64,000 bases of DNA from Pseudomonas abieticivorans (GTDB lineage: Bacteria > Pseudomonadota > Gammaproteobacteria > Pseudomonadales > Pseudomonadaceae): positions 3,837,501 to 3,901,500 of the forward strand of contig NZ_CP094975.1 of NCBI RefSeq assembly GCF_023509015.1, given 5' to 3'. The position numbers and the translations under genes are program-made. The notes under the pieces were generated by a model, which made no database searches, had not been told where the DNA came from, and saw only the letters and a list, made by a program, of their open reading frames with translations. Below are positions 1-9,030 of the stretch, in pieces. Every line of letters begins with the position of its first letter. The first letter of the stretch is position 1.

Positions 1-2401
1 TGAACAGCCAGCTGTATACCTCTTGGCGTTCGAAGTGGCTGGCGGTGGTGGCTTCGCTGAACTTGGCGTCGGGTTTTTTCATCAGGTAGCCCACCAGCCA
101 CAGGTCCAGTGGGTGAACCCGAGCGATATAGCCTTGGTCGGGCAGGTCCCAGTGGCCGGGGCCGTAACTGGTGTAGTACTCGCCCAGGCGTTTGTCGGTG
201 ACGCTGTCGCCTTTTTTCAGGTGCGAACGGACGAAGGTGTTGAAAGTGGCCGGGTCGGCGTCCGGGTACAGGTAGCGGTGCACGGCGGCCAAGTGCGAGG
301 CGGTAGGGTGCATGCCGTCGAGGAAGGTATCCAGGCGCGCGGCATTGTCCTTGTGTTGGTAGCGCTTCCAGAAGCGCAACAGGAACTCTGTGCCTTCGCG
401 GTCGGCAAAGCGCGCCAGGTATTCCTGGCGGCGCGGGTCGCCATCGTCCTTGAGCAGTTGCGCGCTGTTATTGGGCGCCTGGTAGGTGCTGTAGCGCACC
501 AAGTCGCGCATCAGGCGGATAAAGGGCAGGTTGATCGACTCGCGCAGCGCTTCCTTGAGGGTGGGGATACGGCCGTTGTCCTCACGGCGGAAGTTGACGA
601 AGCTGTGCATGCCGCCGCCGGTGAAAAAGCTTTCACCGGGGCTGGCTGAATACTTGCGCTCCAGCGCTGCCTCCAGCATGGCCTTGAGGTTCTGGTCCTT
701 ATTTTGGATTAGGTAGTCGACGGCCCAGCGGGTCAGGCGATCGTTTTCGTTGATGTCCACCTTTTTCAGGTCGGCGGGTGCTTGCCCGGCAAAACGGTCG
801 TGCAGTTCGCTGATGATCTCCAGGTAACTGGTGAGCACGCGCATTTTGGCCGTGGAGCCCAGTTCCAGCTTGCTGCCCTCATTGATATCGAACGGCTGGT
901 CGGTGCTGTCGGTTTGCACCCGCACCCGATCACCGTCCGGGGTGCGCTCGAACAGAGTGAAGCTGTAGTTCACTTGCGAGGTACTGGTGGGGGTCAGCAA
1001 GTGCTCGCCGATCAGGCCCAGTTGCTGGGCCACGGTGGGGTCGGCAAGTTTTTTGATGTAGTCGGTGGCCTGGCGCTGCAGGTCACTTTGCAAGGTGGTG
1101 GTGGCCGACAGGTCCAGGCGGTCCAGGTCGTACAGTGGCCGGTTGAGCAGCACCGAAAGGCGCGTACGTGCCGCACTGATGCCTTTGTTGGTTTCGATCG
1201 GTTGAATCGTCGGCTGTTGAACCCAGTCGCGGTAGCTGACCTTGCTGGCCAGGGCGGCGTCGCCAAGTTTGCGGTCGATCACGTTATTGGCGGCCAACAA
1301 GCGGATATGGCTGTCGGTCAGTTGCGCCAGTTCGTCGTGGCCCTTGTTCAAAAAGTGCGAAGGCCGGCGCTGGGCAATCATCAAGGACAGCACCTCGCGC
1401 AGGGCCAGGCCGCGGGCAGCCAGCCTGGTCGGGTCGGTGGCGGTGGCGTTGAGGTCCTTGTTGACCTGGTTGAAGTCGGCGCCGTACCACACGCGCAGGC
1501 CCTCGGCCATGCCGTGCACTTCGCCATGGCCGGGTACTGCCGAAAGCGGCACGCTGTTGAGGTAGTCGCGCACGATGCGCTGGCGCGCTTCCAGGGTTTG
1601 CGGGCCGTCTTGGTAAGCACGTACGCTGGCCGAGAGCATTTGGCGAATTTTTTCGCTGCCCGAAACGGTGAGGCCGTCGGGCGAGTGGCGGTACTTTTCC
1701 AGTTGCGTGGCCAAGGTGCTGCCACCTGCAGACTGGCCGGGCAGCGACAGCAATTTGGCCACCTGGGAGTAGGCCGCCATGCCGAAGCGCGGCCAGTCGA
1801 CCGCCGGATTCATCAGCGGTTCGCTGTGGCTGAGCAGGTCGCGGTCTTCGATGAACAACAGGCTATTGACCACCACCGGTGGAATTGACTGGAAACTGGG
1901 GTACAACAGTTGCGGATAGTGAAAACCGTACAGCAATTCGTCGCGGCAGTCGGTAATCGACAAGCCCGCCTGGATTTTCTCGGAGTAGGGCACGAACAGC
2001 CCGTGGTCGTAATAGGCCATCAAGTCTGGGGAAAAGTGAGTCTGGTCCTTGATCACGTAGTCGCGCTTGAGCAGGCGCGGCAAAAATTCGCCCAGGTCGC
2101 TGTAGCCCAAGCGCTTGTCGAACGGGCCGCTGCCAGGGTAGGCGATGGCCTTGCTGGGGCCGGGTTCCAGGGTGTAGGTGAGGGTCTTGGCCAGTTTGCT
2201 GAATTCGCGCGCCTGTAATTTGGAGGTGCGCATTTCCGAGGCGATGGCAAACCCCAGGGTCACCAGGGCGATCAACACGAGTAACCAGAACAGGCGCCGC
2301 CACAAATGGCGCTGCCGCGGGCTTTTTGGCGGGGTAGGGGGTTCAGGACTGTCAGTAGGCACTGCAGTCCGGGTGGGTTCGTTTTGCCACAAAGCGCCCA
2401 T
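1..2401 (-). CDS. Class A penicillin-binding protein-like transglycosylase (partial, runs off left edge)
   Basis: Predicted inner-membrane peptidoglycan synthase; only the first 800 codons are in the window. The start is the ATG at 2401, followed by a proline-rich cytoplasmic tail and one membrane helix (residues about 36-54). A GT51 glycosyltransferase domain follows, with EDRDLL near residue 184 where the family usually has EDRxFF, and GGSTLATQ near 225 (usual GGSTITQQ). A transpeptidase-like part has an SxxK motif (STAK, near 515) and an SxN motif (SIN, near 620); a KTG motif would lie outside the window. The motifs are slightly degenerate, so it is a divergent PBP1-like protein rather than a clear PonA or PBP1b. 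It is transcribed alone, away from the neighbouring protease gene. Confidence 0.8.
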   Translation of the reverse strand, partial: MGALWQNEPTRTAVPTDSPEPPTPPKSPRQRHLWRRLFWLLVLIALVTLGFAIASEMRTSKLQAREFSKLAKTLTYTLEPGPSKAIAYPGSGPFDKRLGYSDLGEFLPRLLKRDYVIKDQTHFSPDLMAYYDHGLFVPYSEKIQAGLSITDCRDELLYGFHYPQLLYPSFQSIPPVVVNSLLFIEDRDLLSHSEPLMNPAVDWPRFGMAAYSQVAKLLSLPGQSAGGSTLATQLEKYRHSPDGLTVSGSEKIRQMLSASVRAYQDGPQTLEARQRIVRDYLNSVPLSAVPGHGEVHGMAEGLRVWYGADFNQVNKDLNATATDPTRLAARGLALREVLSLMIAQRRPSHFLNKGHDELAQLTDSHIRLLAANNVIDRKLGDAALASKVSYRDWVQQPTIQPIETNKGISAARTRLSVLLNRPLYDLDRLDLSATTTLQSDLQRQATDYIKKLADPTVAQQLGLIGEHLLTPTSTSQVNYSFTLFERTPDGDRVRVQTDSTDQPFDINEGSKLELGSTAKMRVLTSYLEIISELHDRFAGQAPADLKKVDINENDRLTRWAVDYLIQNKDQNLKAMLEAALERKYSASPGESFFTGGGMHSFVNFRREDNGRIPTLKEALRESINLPFIRLMRDLVRYSTYQAPNNSAQLLKDDGDPRRQEYLARFADREGTEFLLRFWKRYQHKDNAARLDTFLDGMHPTASHLAAVHRYLYPDADPATFNTFVRSHLKKGDSVTDKRLGEYYTSYGPGHWDLPDQGYIARVHPLDLWLVGYLMKKPDAKFSEATTASHFERQEVYSWLF

Positions 2402-2565
2402 AGTGTTCAGCCCGGTTACGTAAATTCATCGCACCTTGCTGAAGCTTAGACGTTGCCGGTCAATGGTGAAAAAATTGTCGAAAATGTGGCGAAAAAAACC
2501 ATTGGCGCTGCTAAGTCACGGGCGGGGAGGGAAAAGTGTAGTCCACGCCGCCCGTATCCGGTTGC

Positions 2566-3996
2566 CTATCGCATCATGTCCTTGACCATGCGCTCCTGAT
2601 CACGCAATTCCTTGATCCGTGCATCGATTTTCGCCTGTTCCTGGAAGTTGCCGGCGCGGCGCTGGGCGAAGTCCAGTTGCTGGATGGCCTGGCGAAAGTC
2701 GCCAGTCAGGGCAAAGTATTCGGCGCGGGCTTGTTGGGAACCGACGATATTGCCGTTCTGGCCACGGGCATCGGCCACCAGGTTCCACACGTCCGGGTCT
2801 TCGGGGCGGCTTTTGAGCAAGCTGCTCAAAGCCTTTTCGGCCTCGGGGTAGTGCCCCTGCTTGAGCAACAAGTCTACCCGTGACTGGTTCAGCGGGTAGT
2901 TGTCGGGGTACAGGGCGAGCATCTTGTCGACCCGCGCCTGGGCATCCGGGAAGCGGTTGTTGGTGATGTCCAGGTCGATTTCGGCGAGGTTGTAGATCAC
3001 CTCGTTCGGCGACTTGGCCAGCAGTGGCTTGAGGTTGGCGCGCGCCTCGTTGAGCTGGCCGCCCTTGATCTGGGCGATGGCCAGGCCATAGCGGGCCGGG
3101 TCCGAGTTGGGGTTCTCGTCCAGCAGCACGCGAAAGCGCTTGGCCGCCATGCCGGGAGTTTCTTCGTAGATCAACTGTACTCGCGCCCTGATCAACTGGT
3201 AGCGCACGGTGTCTTCCACGCCGCCCTTGGGCGACTGTTCGGCGCGGTTGCGGGTGTCGGCGATACGCGATTCAGTCACCGGGTGGGTCAGCAGGAATTC
3301 CGGCGGCTTGGCATCGAACCGGTACTGGCGGGCCAGGCGTTCGAACATGTTCGGCATGTTGCGCGGGTCGTAGCCGGCCTTTTCCAGGTTGATGATGCCG
3401 ATACGGTCGGCTTCCTGCTCGCGCTCGCGCGAGAAGCTCATCTGCTTCTGATAGGCGCCGGCCTGGGTGCCGGCAATGGCCGCGATACCGGCGTCACCGG
3501 CACCGGTGGCGGCCAGCACGATGCCGGCCAGCAAGGCCGCCATCACCGGCAACTGCATTTGTTGTTGCTGTTCGATGCCGCGGGCAAAGTGGCGTTGCGA
3601 CAAGTGAGCCAATTCGTGGGCCAGCACGCCGGCATATTCGCCTTCGGTCTGGGCATTGAGGAACAGCCCGCCGTTGACCCCGACGATACCGCCGGGCGCG
3701 GCGAAGGCGTTGAGTTCCTTGCTGTCGATCAAGATGAATTCCAGGCGCCGGTCTTGCAGCTGGCTGGTTTCGGCCAGTTTATACACGCTGTTTTCGACGA
3801 AATCCTTGAGCAGCGGGTCGGACAACTGGTTGACCTGCCCGCGCAGGATGCTCAGCCAGGCGCGGCCCAGGTCGTGCTCCTGCTGGGGTGAGACAATGGC
3901 AGAACTGGCGTCGCCGAGTGACGGCAGGTCGTCGGCGATGCTCGCAAGAGGCAGCAGGCAGGCAAGCGTCAACAGGGTAGGGCGCAATAAAGACAT
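2566..3996 (-). CDS. bepA: M48 family periplasmic metalloprotease/chaperone with TPR repeats (BepA-like)
   Basis: Periplasmic zinc metalloprotease of the BepA/YfgC family, which acts in outer-membrane protein quality control alongside the BAM machinery. The 476-aa protein has a signal peptide (about 1-22), the zinc motif HELAH with H127, E128 and H131, and a probable third ligand E193 with D197 in the EQEAD sequence. The C-terminal half (about 270-476) consists of TPR-like helical repeats, as in BepA. Length fits the family. It is divergent from the tusA-like gene; the order M48 protease, TusA-like, AI-2E transporter, bcp is the usual one in Pseudomonas. Confidence 0.88.
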   Translation of the reverse strand: MSLLRPTLLTLACLLPLASIADDLPSLGDASSAIVSPQQEHDLGRAWLSILRGQVNQLSDPLLKDFVENSVYKLAETSQLQDRRLEFILIDSKELNAFAAPGGIVGVNGGLFLNAQTEGEYAGVLAHELAHLSQRHFARGIEQQQQMQLPVMAALLAGIVLAATGAGDAGIAAIAGTQAGAYQKQMSFSREREQEADRIGIINLEKAGYDPRNMPNMFERLARQYRFDAKPPEFLLTHPVTESRIADTRNRAEQSPKGGVEDTVRYQLIRARVQLIYEETPGMAAKRFRVLLDENPNSDPARYGLAIAQIKGGQLNEARANLKPLLAKSPNEVIYNLAEIDLDITNNRFPDAQARVDKMLALYPDNYPLNQSRVDLLLKQGHYPEAEKALSSLLKSRPEDPDVWNLVADARGQNGNIVGSQQARAEYFALTGDFRQAIQQLDFAQRRAGNFQEQAKIDARIKELRDQERMVKDMMR

Positions 3997-4143
3997 GCAC
4001 GGAGCTCGGGTCGAAGAAAGACCTTACTGTAGCTGGCACATCAGTCGAGGACCAGAGGCGTGCGCGCATGAGGTATTCTAGGCGGCTTGTTCCCGGCGCC
4101 GATGCTTGCCCGGGAAGCCCGCCATAGCCTTGGGGAGTTGTTC

Positions 4144-4383
4144 ATGACCGACGTTGTACAGTGTGACGCCGAACTCGATGCCAGTGGGCTGAACTGCCCG
4201 CTGCCGCTACTCAAGGCCAAGCTGCAGCTCAATGGCCTGGGCAGTGGCGCGGTATTGAAAGTGATCGCCACCGACGCCGGTTCCCAGCGAGACTTCCGTA
4301 CGTTTGCCAAGCTGGCGGGTCACACGCTGTTACACGAACAGGTCCAGGCGGGGGTCTATACCTATTGGTTGAAGAAGGCCTGA
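4144..4383 (+). CDS. TusA-like sulfur carrier protein
   Basis: Small cytoplasmic sulfurtransferase/sulfur carrier (79 aa) of the TusA/SirA family. The signature CPLP follows a short beta strand (LDASGLNCPLPLLKAK), with Cys18 as the expected persulfide-bearing residue. The start is the ATG at 4144, preceded by a GGGAG Shine-Dalgarno; a longer reading from 4087 would add an N-terminal tail not seen in this family. In P. aeruginosa the protein at this locus (PA1006) has been linked to molybdenum cofactor use and anaerobic growth. By position this is its orthologue, but the function here is inferred. Confidence 0.85.
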   Translation: MTDVVQCDAELDASGLNCPLPLLKAKLQLNGLGSGAVLKVIATDAGSQRDFRTFAKLAGHTLLHEQVQAGVYTYWLKKA

Positions 4384-4415
4384 TAGGCCGCCGCGCCCTT
4401 TTCGCCAATTCCTAC

Positions 4416-4440
4416 TGTAGGAGCGGATTCATCCGCGAAA
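4416..4440. repeat. REP element (GTAGGAGCGG...CCGCG family)
   Basis: A single copy of the palindromic repeat TGTAGGAGCGG-ATTCAT-CCGCGAA lies between the tusA-like gene and the AI-2E transporter gene. The same core recurs at 5578, 29640, 32282, 42720 and 63685, which identifies a dispersed Pseudomonas REP family. Confidence 0.85.
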
Positions 4441-4491
4441 AATACCCCGCGAAATACCAGGCACACCCCATAAAAATTTCAAGGAAACTCG

Positions 4492-5562
4492 ATGTTCAAA
4501 GTGCTTCGCGACTGGATGCAGCGCTACTTCTCGGATGAAGAAGCGGTGGTATTGGCGGTGCTGCTGGTACTGGCATTCACTGCCGTACTGACCCTGGGCG
4601 GCATGCTCGCCCCGGTGTTGGCGGGCATGGTACTGGCCTTCCTGATGCAGGGCCTGGTCACCGCCCTTGAGCGCCTGCGGGTGCCTTCCGGGGTCGCGGT
4701 GGGGCTGGTGTTCGCCTTGTTCATGGGCGTGCTGGCGGTGTTCATGCTGGTGCTGGTGCCGCTGCTGTGGCATCAGGTCATCACCTTGTTCAACGAACTG
4801 CCAGGCATGCTCGGTAAATGGCAGTCGCTGCTGTTGCTGCTGCCTGAGCGCTACCCGCACCTGGTGTCTGACGAGCAGGTGCTGCAAGCCATCGAGGCGG
4901 CGCGTGGTGAGGTTGGCAAGTTCGGCCAGTTGGCGCTGACCTTTTCCCTGTCCAGCCTGCCGCTGCTGGTCAACATGATGATCTACTTCGTGCTGGTGCC
5001 GATCCTGGTGTTTTTCTTTCTCAAGGACCGCGTCATGATCGGCCGCTGGGTCAAAGGCTACCTGCCGCGCGAGCGCGCCCTGCTGACCCGTGTTGCCCAG
5101 GAAATGAACCGGCAGATCGCCAATTACATCCGCGGCAAGGTGGTGGAGATTTTCATCTGCGGCGTGGCTACCTACATCGCCTTCGTCGCCTTGGGCCTGA
5201 ATTACGCGGCTTTGCTGGCGTTGTTGGTAGGCCTGTCGGTGGTGGTGCCCTACGTGGGCGCGGTGGTTGTGACGGTGCCCGTGACCTTGATCGCGCTGTT
5301 TCAGTGGGGCTGGAGCGACCAGTTCATCTACCTGATGGCGGTGTACGGGATTATCCAGACCCTTGACGGCAACGTGCTGGTGCCGCTGCTGTTCTCGGGC
5401 GCGGTCAACCTGCACCCGGTGGCGATCATCTGCGCGGTGCTGCTGTTTGGCGGGCTGTGGGGCTTTTGGGGGGTGTTCTTTGCGATCCCGCTGGCCACCC
5501 TGTTCAAGGCGGTGCTGGATGCCTGGCCACGGCAGGAGCCTAGCGTGGCGCCGATTCTTTGA
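4492..5562 (+). CDS. AI-2E family transporter / PerM-like permease
   Basis: Inner-membrane protein of the AI-2E transporter (PerM/YhhT) family, 356 aa. Several hydrophobic helices cluster at about residues 15-90 and 150-180, and again at 215-340, with an amphipathic region between, the usual family plan. The family was named for autoinducer-2 export, but members also act in other transport such as ion exchange, so the substrate is unknown. The ATG at 4492 follows an AAGGA ribosome-binding site. A REP pair separates its end from the convergent bcp gene. Confidence 0.85.
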   Translation: MFKVLRDWMQRYFSDEEAVVLAVLLVLAFTAVLTLGGMLAPVLAGMVLAFLMQGLVTALERLRVPSGVAVGLVFALFMGVLAVFMLVLVPLLWHQVITLFNELPGMLGKWQSLLLLLPERYPHLVSDEQVLQAIEAARGEVGKFGQLALTFSLSSLPLLVNMMIYFVLVPILVFFFLKDRVMIGRWVKGYLPRERALLTRVAQEMNRQIANYIRGKVVEIFICGVATYIAFVALGLNYAALLALLVGLSVVVPYVGAVVVTVPVTLIALFQWGWSDQFIYLMAVYGIIQTLDGNVLVPLLFSGAVNLHPVAIICAVLLFGGLWGFWGVFFAIPLATLFKAVLDAWPRQEPSVAPIL

Positions 5563-5577
5563 GTCAGTGGTGGTTTT

Positions 5578-5628
5578 TTCGCGGATAAATCCGCTCCTAC
5601 AGGCCGTAGGGGCGGATTTATCCGTGAA
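5578..5628. repeat. Inverted pair of REP elements
   Basis: Two REP copies face each other (5578-5600 and 5606-5628) with about 5 bases between them, forming a long hairpin between the convergent AI-2E transporter and bcp genes. It could end transcription from both sides; this is inferred from position and structure. Confidence 0.8.
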
Positions 5629-5643
5629 AGGAACGCCTCAACC

Positions 5644-6117
5644 TCAACCCTTGTTCAACGCCTGCGCCGCCGCCAACACCGCATCAACATGGCCCGGCAC
5701 CTTCACGCCACGCCATTCCTGGCGCAGCACGCCGTTCTTGTCGATCAGGAAGGTGCTGCGGTCCACGCCCAGGTATTCCTTGCCGTAGAGCTTTTTCAGC
5801 TTGATCACGTCGAACAGCTGGCACACGGCCTCGTCCTTGTCGCTGATCAGCTCGAACGGGAAGGCCTGCTTGGCCTTGAAGTTCTCGTGGGCCTTGAGGC
5901 TGTCGCGGGACAGGCCGAACACCTCGGTGTTGGCGTCCAGGAAAGCCTGGTGCTGGTCACGAAAGCCCTGGCCCTCGGTGGTGCAGCCCGGGGTGCTGTC
6001 CTTGGGGTAGAAGTAGATCACCACCTGGCGGCCTTTGAGCTCGCTGAGGCTGACGGTCTTGCCACTGGTGGCCGGTGCCTGGAAGTCCGGCACGGGCTGG
6101 TCGACGACAACGGTCAT
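5644..6117 (-). CDS. bcp: Thioredoxin-dependent peroxiredoxin Bcp/PrxQ
   Basis: Cytoplasmic peroxiredoxin (157 aa) that reduces hydrogen peroxide and organic peroxides. The peroxidatic cysteine lies in DSTPGCTTEGQGFRD. The resolving cysteine found five residues later in E. coli Bcp is glutamine here, so resolution must use another cysteine (for example the one in DEAVCQLF) or an external thiol. The ATG at 6117 is preferred because an AAGGAAG ribosome-binding site precedes it; an upstream ATG would add an unlikely tail. It lies 10 bases after the gcvR-like gene on the same strand, so the two are probably co-transcribed. Confidence 0.92.
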   Translation of the reverse strand: MTVVVDQPVPDFQAPATSGKTVSLSELKGRQVVIYFYPKDSTPGCTTEGQGFRDQHQAFLDANTEVFGLSRDSLKAHENFKAKQAFPFELISDKDEAVCQLFDVIKLKKLYGKEYLGVDRSTFLIDKNGVLRQEWRGVKVPGHVDAVLAAAQALNKG

Positions 6118-6127
6118 GAACGCTTCC

Positions 6128-6688
6128 TTACATGGGGTTCTGTGGGCGCCACGGTTCAATCAACGCGTCCAGGTTCAGCGCGTCGGCAAAGTCCAGGAAC
6201 TGATCGCGCAGCCAACTGATTTGCACGCCTGGCGGCAGCGTCACGGTGAACGTGGCGTTTAGCATGGTGCCGCCGGTTTGCGGGGCCTGGTAGGTGTCGC
6301 AGGTCAGGCTTTCCAGCTCCACGTTGTGGTCGATGAAAAACTGGCACAGCTCGTTGATGATGTCCGAGCGGTAGGCCGAGCTGACGTAGGCCACGTACGG
6401 CAACGACAGCGGGCGGTTCTCCAGGGTGGCGCTGCGCACCACGTTGACCGTGAAGCCGTGCTTCTTGGACAGCGAGCCCAAGCTGGTTTCCAGGCGCGCC
6501 AGGGCGTCCCAGTTACCGGAGATTTCCAGTACCAGCGCACTGCACTCGCCATGCCGGGTGAGCCGCGACGTCACGACCGAGCAACGGCTGTCGTGGCTGG
6601 CACGGCACAGCACGTTGGTCAGTTCCATCGGGTTGGGGCCCAGGGCACTGATGACAAGGAATTGTTCGCGAACTGTGGGGGTGGACAT
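6128..6688 (-). CDS. Glycine cleavage system repressor-like ACT-domain protein
   Basis: 186-aa cytoplasmic protein with two tandem ACT domains (about 5-80 and 95-170), similar in length and layout to GcvR, the protein that antagonises GcvA in glycine cleavage control in E. coli. In pseudomonads this gene sits upstream of bcp and divergent from dapA, as here. ACT domains commonly bind amino acids, so a regulatory role is likely, but its partner in Pseudomonas is not shown by the sequence. Confidence 0.85.
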   Translation of the reverse strand: MSTPTVREQFLVISALGPNPMELTNVLCRASHDSRCSVVTSRLTRHGECSALVLEISGNWDALARLETSLGSLSKKHGFTVNVVRSATLENRPLSLPYVAYVSSAYRSDIINELCQFFIDHNVELESLTCDTYQAPQTGGTMLNATFTVTLPPGVQISWLRDQFLDFADALNLDALIEPWRPQNPM

Positions 6689-6947
6689 GCAGCATTCCTA
6701 AAGCGATGAGCGGTCGGCACGCAAAATGAGTGAGGTGAATGAGTCAGCTTTGCAGCATGGTGCCCCGAAACGCCTGTGGCAAACACCGGCCATTGCCCTG
6801 AAAGGGGCGCGGGCAGGGGCTTGGAGGCTTGAAAACGGCGGTTGCGACCGCCTCGGGCAGCTTACAAATCGGACAAACAGACCCAGTCGTACCGATCAAA
6901 GTCTGAAGGGTAGCGAAAAGCATCGCTCAGGGGAATGCTCAGAGCGT

Positions 6948-6984
6948 GGTACTTCGCTTGTGCAAGCCCGAAGGCGCCAGTACC
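6948..6984 (+). promoter_or_regulatory. Nested hairpin in the dapA leader
   Basis: In the 330-base gap between gcvR and dapA, the outer arms GGTACT (6948-6953) and AGTACC (6979-6984) enclose CTTCG/CGAAG arms and an inner CTTG/CAAG stem. A pyrimidine run with five Ts follows at about 6990-7002, just before the AGGAG of dapA. It could be a structured leader or a weak attenuator. I see no known riboswitch consensus. Confidence 0.45.
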
Positions 6985-7018
6985 ATTACCGCTCTCTTTT
7001 TCCGGCAGGAGCGGTTGC

Positions 7019-7897
7019 ATGATTGCGGGCAGTATGGTGGCACTGGTCACACCCATGGACGCAGAAGGTCGTCTCGACTGGGACAGCCTCAGCAAACTCG
7101 TGGACTTCCACCTGAAGGAAGGCACCGATGCCATCGTTGCCGTGGGGACTACCGGCGAGTCCGCGACCCTGGACTACAAGGAACACATCGATGTCATCCA
7201 TCGCGTGGTCGAACAGGTGGCGGGCCGCATCCCGGTAATCGCCGGTACCGGTGCCAACTCCACCCGCGAGGCGGTCGAACTGACGCGCAACGCCAAGGAC
7301 GCCGGCGCCGACGCCTGCCTGCTGGTAACCCCGTACTACAACAAGCCGACGCAAGAAGGCCTGTACCAGCACTTCAAGCACATCGCCGAAGCCGTCGACA
7401 TCCCGCAGATCCTCTACAACGTGCCTGGCCGCACTGCCTGCGACATGAAAGCAGAGACGGTCATTCGCCTGTCGACGGTGAAAAACATCATCGGCATCAA
7501 GGAAGCCACCGGCGACCTGCAACGCGCCAAGGACATCCTGGCCGGCGTTGCCAGCGACTTCCTGCTGCTGTCCGGCGATGACCCCACGGCGGTCGAGCTG
7601 ATCCTGCTGGGCGGCAAGGGCAATATTTCGGTCACCGCCAACGTCGCGCCGCGCGCCATGCACCAACTGTGTGCCGCCGCCCTGCGTGGTGATGCCGCCG
7701 AAGCCCGCGCCATCAACGAAAAACTGATGCCGCTGCACAAGAATCTGTTCCTGGAAGCCAACCCTATTCCCGTGAAATGGGCGCTGCACGAAATGGGCTT
7801 GATGCCTGAAGGCATCCGCCTTCCGCTCACCTGGTTGAGCACCCCTTATCACGAAGCGCTGCGGCAGGCCCTGCGCCAGTCCGGCGTCCTGGTTTAA
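7019..7897 (+). CDS. dapA: 4-hydroxy-tetrahydrodipicolinate synthase
   Basis: Condenses pyruvate with aspartate semialdehyde, the first committed step of lysine and diaminopimelate synthesis. The 292-aa protein is a TIM barrel with the substrate motif GTTGES, the catalytic tyrosine in YNVPGRT and the Schiff-base lysine in GIKEATGD. The start is the ATG at 7019 ([13 protein letters not shown]) after an AGGAG site; the frame stays open upstream from 6935 but only this start matches the family. It heads the cluster dapA-bamC-MBL-purC. Confidence 0.97.
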   Translation: MIAGSMVALVTPMDAEGRLDWDSLSKLVDFHLKEGTDAIVAVGTTGESATLDYKEHIDVIHRVVEQVAGRIPVIAGTGANSTREAVELTRNAKDAGADACLLVTPYYNKPTQEGLYQHFKHIAEAVDIPQILYNVPGRTACDMKAETVIRLSTVKNIIGIKEATGDLQRAKDILAGVASDFLLLSGDDPTAVELILLGGKGNISVTANVAPRAMHQLCAAALRGDAAEARAINEKLMPLHKNLFLEANPIPVKWALHEMGLMPEGIRLPLTWLSTPYHEALRQALRQSGVLV

Positions 7898-7914
7898 TTG
7901 AGGAAGTACAACGC

Positions 7915-9030
7915 ATGAAGCGAATGGCTGGTCTTTCTGCCCTTGCCTTGGTTATCTCGAGCACTAGCGGTTGTGGGTGGCTCTGGGGCGAAGATGGTTA
8001 TTTCCGCGATCGTGGCAGTGACTACCTGCAAGCGACGCAAACGGCACCGATGCAAACGCCCCAGGACCTGACCCTGGCCAAACGTCTGGATCCGCTGCTG
8101 CCGATCCCGCGCAACGTTGCCGACGAGCACGCCACCGGCGAATTCGAAGTGCCGCGCCCGCTGCCGCTGCAAGCATCGGCCGAGGCCAGCGACTTCACGC
8201 TGCAAAAGAACGGCCCGGCCCGCTGGATTCTCGCCCAGCACACGCCGGCCGAAGTCTGGCCGATTGCGCACCAGTTCTTTGAAGACAACGGCTTCCGGAT
8301 CGCTGATGAGCGCCCGCAAACCGGCGAATTCACCACCACCTGGCAGCATTTCGATGAGCTGTCCGGGTCGATGGCCAAGCGCCTGACCACCTCGGCCAGC
8401 AGCGCCGACGGCCAAACTCGCGTGCGCGTGCGCATCGAGCCTGGCGTGCAGCGCAACACCAGTGAAGTGTACGTCACCAGCGTGGAACGCCCTGCCGGCA
8501 GCACCGATGACGTCAACTTCCCGAGCAGCCCGGCCAACACCGGCATCGACTCGGCCCTGGTCGACGAAATGCTCGCCAGCATGAGCCGCAGCGCCGAGAA
8601 GGGCGGTTCGATCTCCCTGGTGGCCGCACGTGATTTCGACGCCCCAAGCCGCGTCAGCCTGAGCGAAGACGGCAGCGGCAACCCCGTGCTGAACGTCGGC
8701 GCCGACCTTGACCGTGCCTGGTCAAGCGTTGGCCGCGCCCTGGACCATGGCCAGTGGAAGGTGGAAGACATCAACCGCAGCCTGGGCCTGTACTACATCA
8801 ACCTGGCGGAAAAAGCCGAGAACAAGGATGAGAAGCCTGGCTTCTTCAGCCGCATGTTCGGCAGCGCACCCACCAAGGAAGAGATCGAAGCCCGTGCCGA
8901 CCGTTACCAGGTTCGCCTGAGCAAGGTAGGCGACAGCGTTCAGGTCACCGTCGAGAAGAACATCAATACCGTTGCGCCGGCCGATGTCGCCCGTCGCGTG
9001 TTGAGCGTGATCCAGGACAACCTGGGTTAA
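7915..9030 (+). CDS. bamC: Outer membrane assembly lipoprotein BamC
   Basis: Lipoprotein component (371 aa) of the BAM complex that inserts beta-barrel proteins into the outer membrane. The N-terminus is a lipoprotein signal with the modified cysteine at residue 20 (SSTSGC). An unstructured, BamD-binding-like stretch follows, then two helix-grip domains (about 95-210 and 230-370) typical of BamC/NlpB. Only 17 bases separate it from dapA, as in other gammaproteobacteria where nlpB follows dapA. Confidence 0.93.
   Translation: MKRMAGLSALALVISSTSGCGWLWGEDGYFRDRGSDYLQATQTAPMQTPQDLTLAKRLDPLLPIPRNVADEHATGEFEVPRPLPLQASAEASDFTLQKNGPARWILAQHTPAEVWPIAHQFFEDNGFRIADERPQTGEFTTTWQHFDELSGSMAKRLTTSASSADGQTRVRVRIEPGVQRNTSEVYVTSVERPAGSTDDVNFPSSPANTGIDSALVDEMLASMSRSAEKGGSISLVAARDFDAPSRVSLSEDGSGNPVLNVGADLDRAWSSVGRALDHGQWKVEDINRSLGLYYINLAEKAENKDEKPGFFSRMFGSAPTKEEIEARADRYQVRLSKVGDSVQVTVEKNINTVAPADVARRVLSVIQDNLG

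Noticed and set aside
23..2218. Long plus-strand reading frames over the left edge
   Set aside because: They are antisense to the penicillin-binding protein gene, whose minus-strand frame is open without a stop and shows clear GT51 and SxxK motifs.
3283..3891. 202-aa plus-strand frame inside the protease gene
   Set aside because: It lies opposite the HELAH-bearing BepA-like gene and has the His/Gln/Gly-rich composition typical of antisense frames in GC-rich DNA.
4429..5415. 328-aa His/Gln-rich minus-strand frame
   Set aside because: Antisense to the AI-2E transporter gene; its composition is a codon-shadow effect.
6948..7002. Lysine riboswitch in front of dapA
   Set aside because: The leader is too short and lacks the multi-helix junction of the lysine riboswitch.
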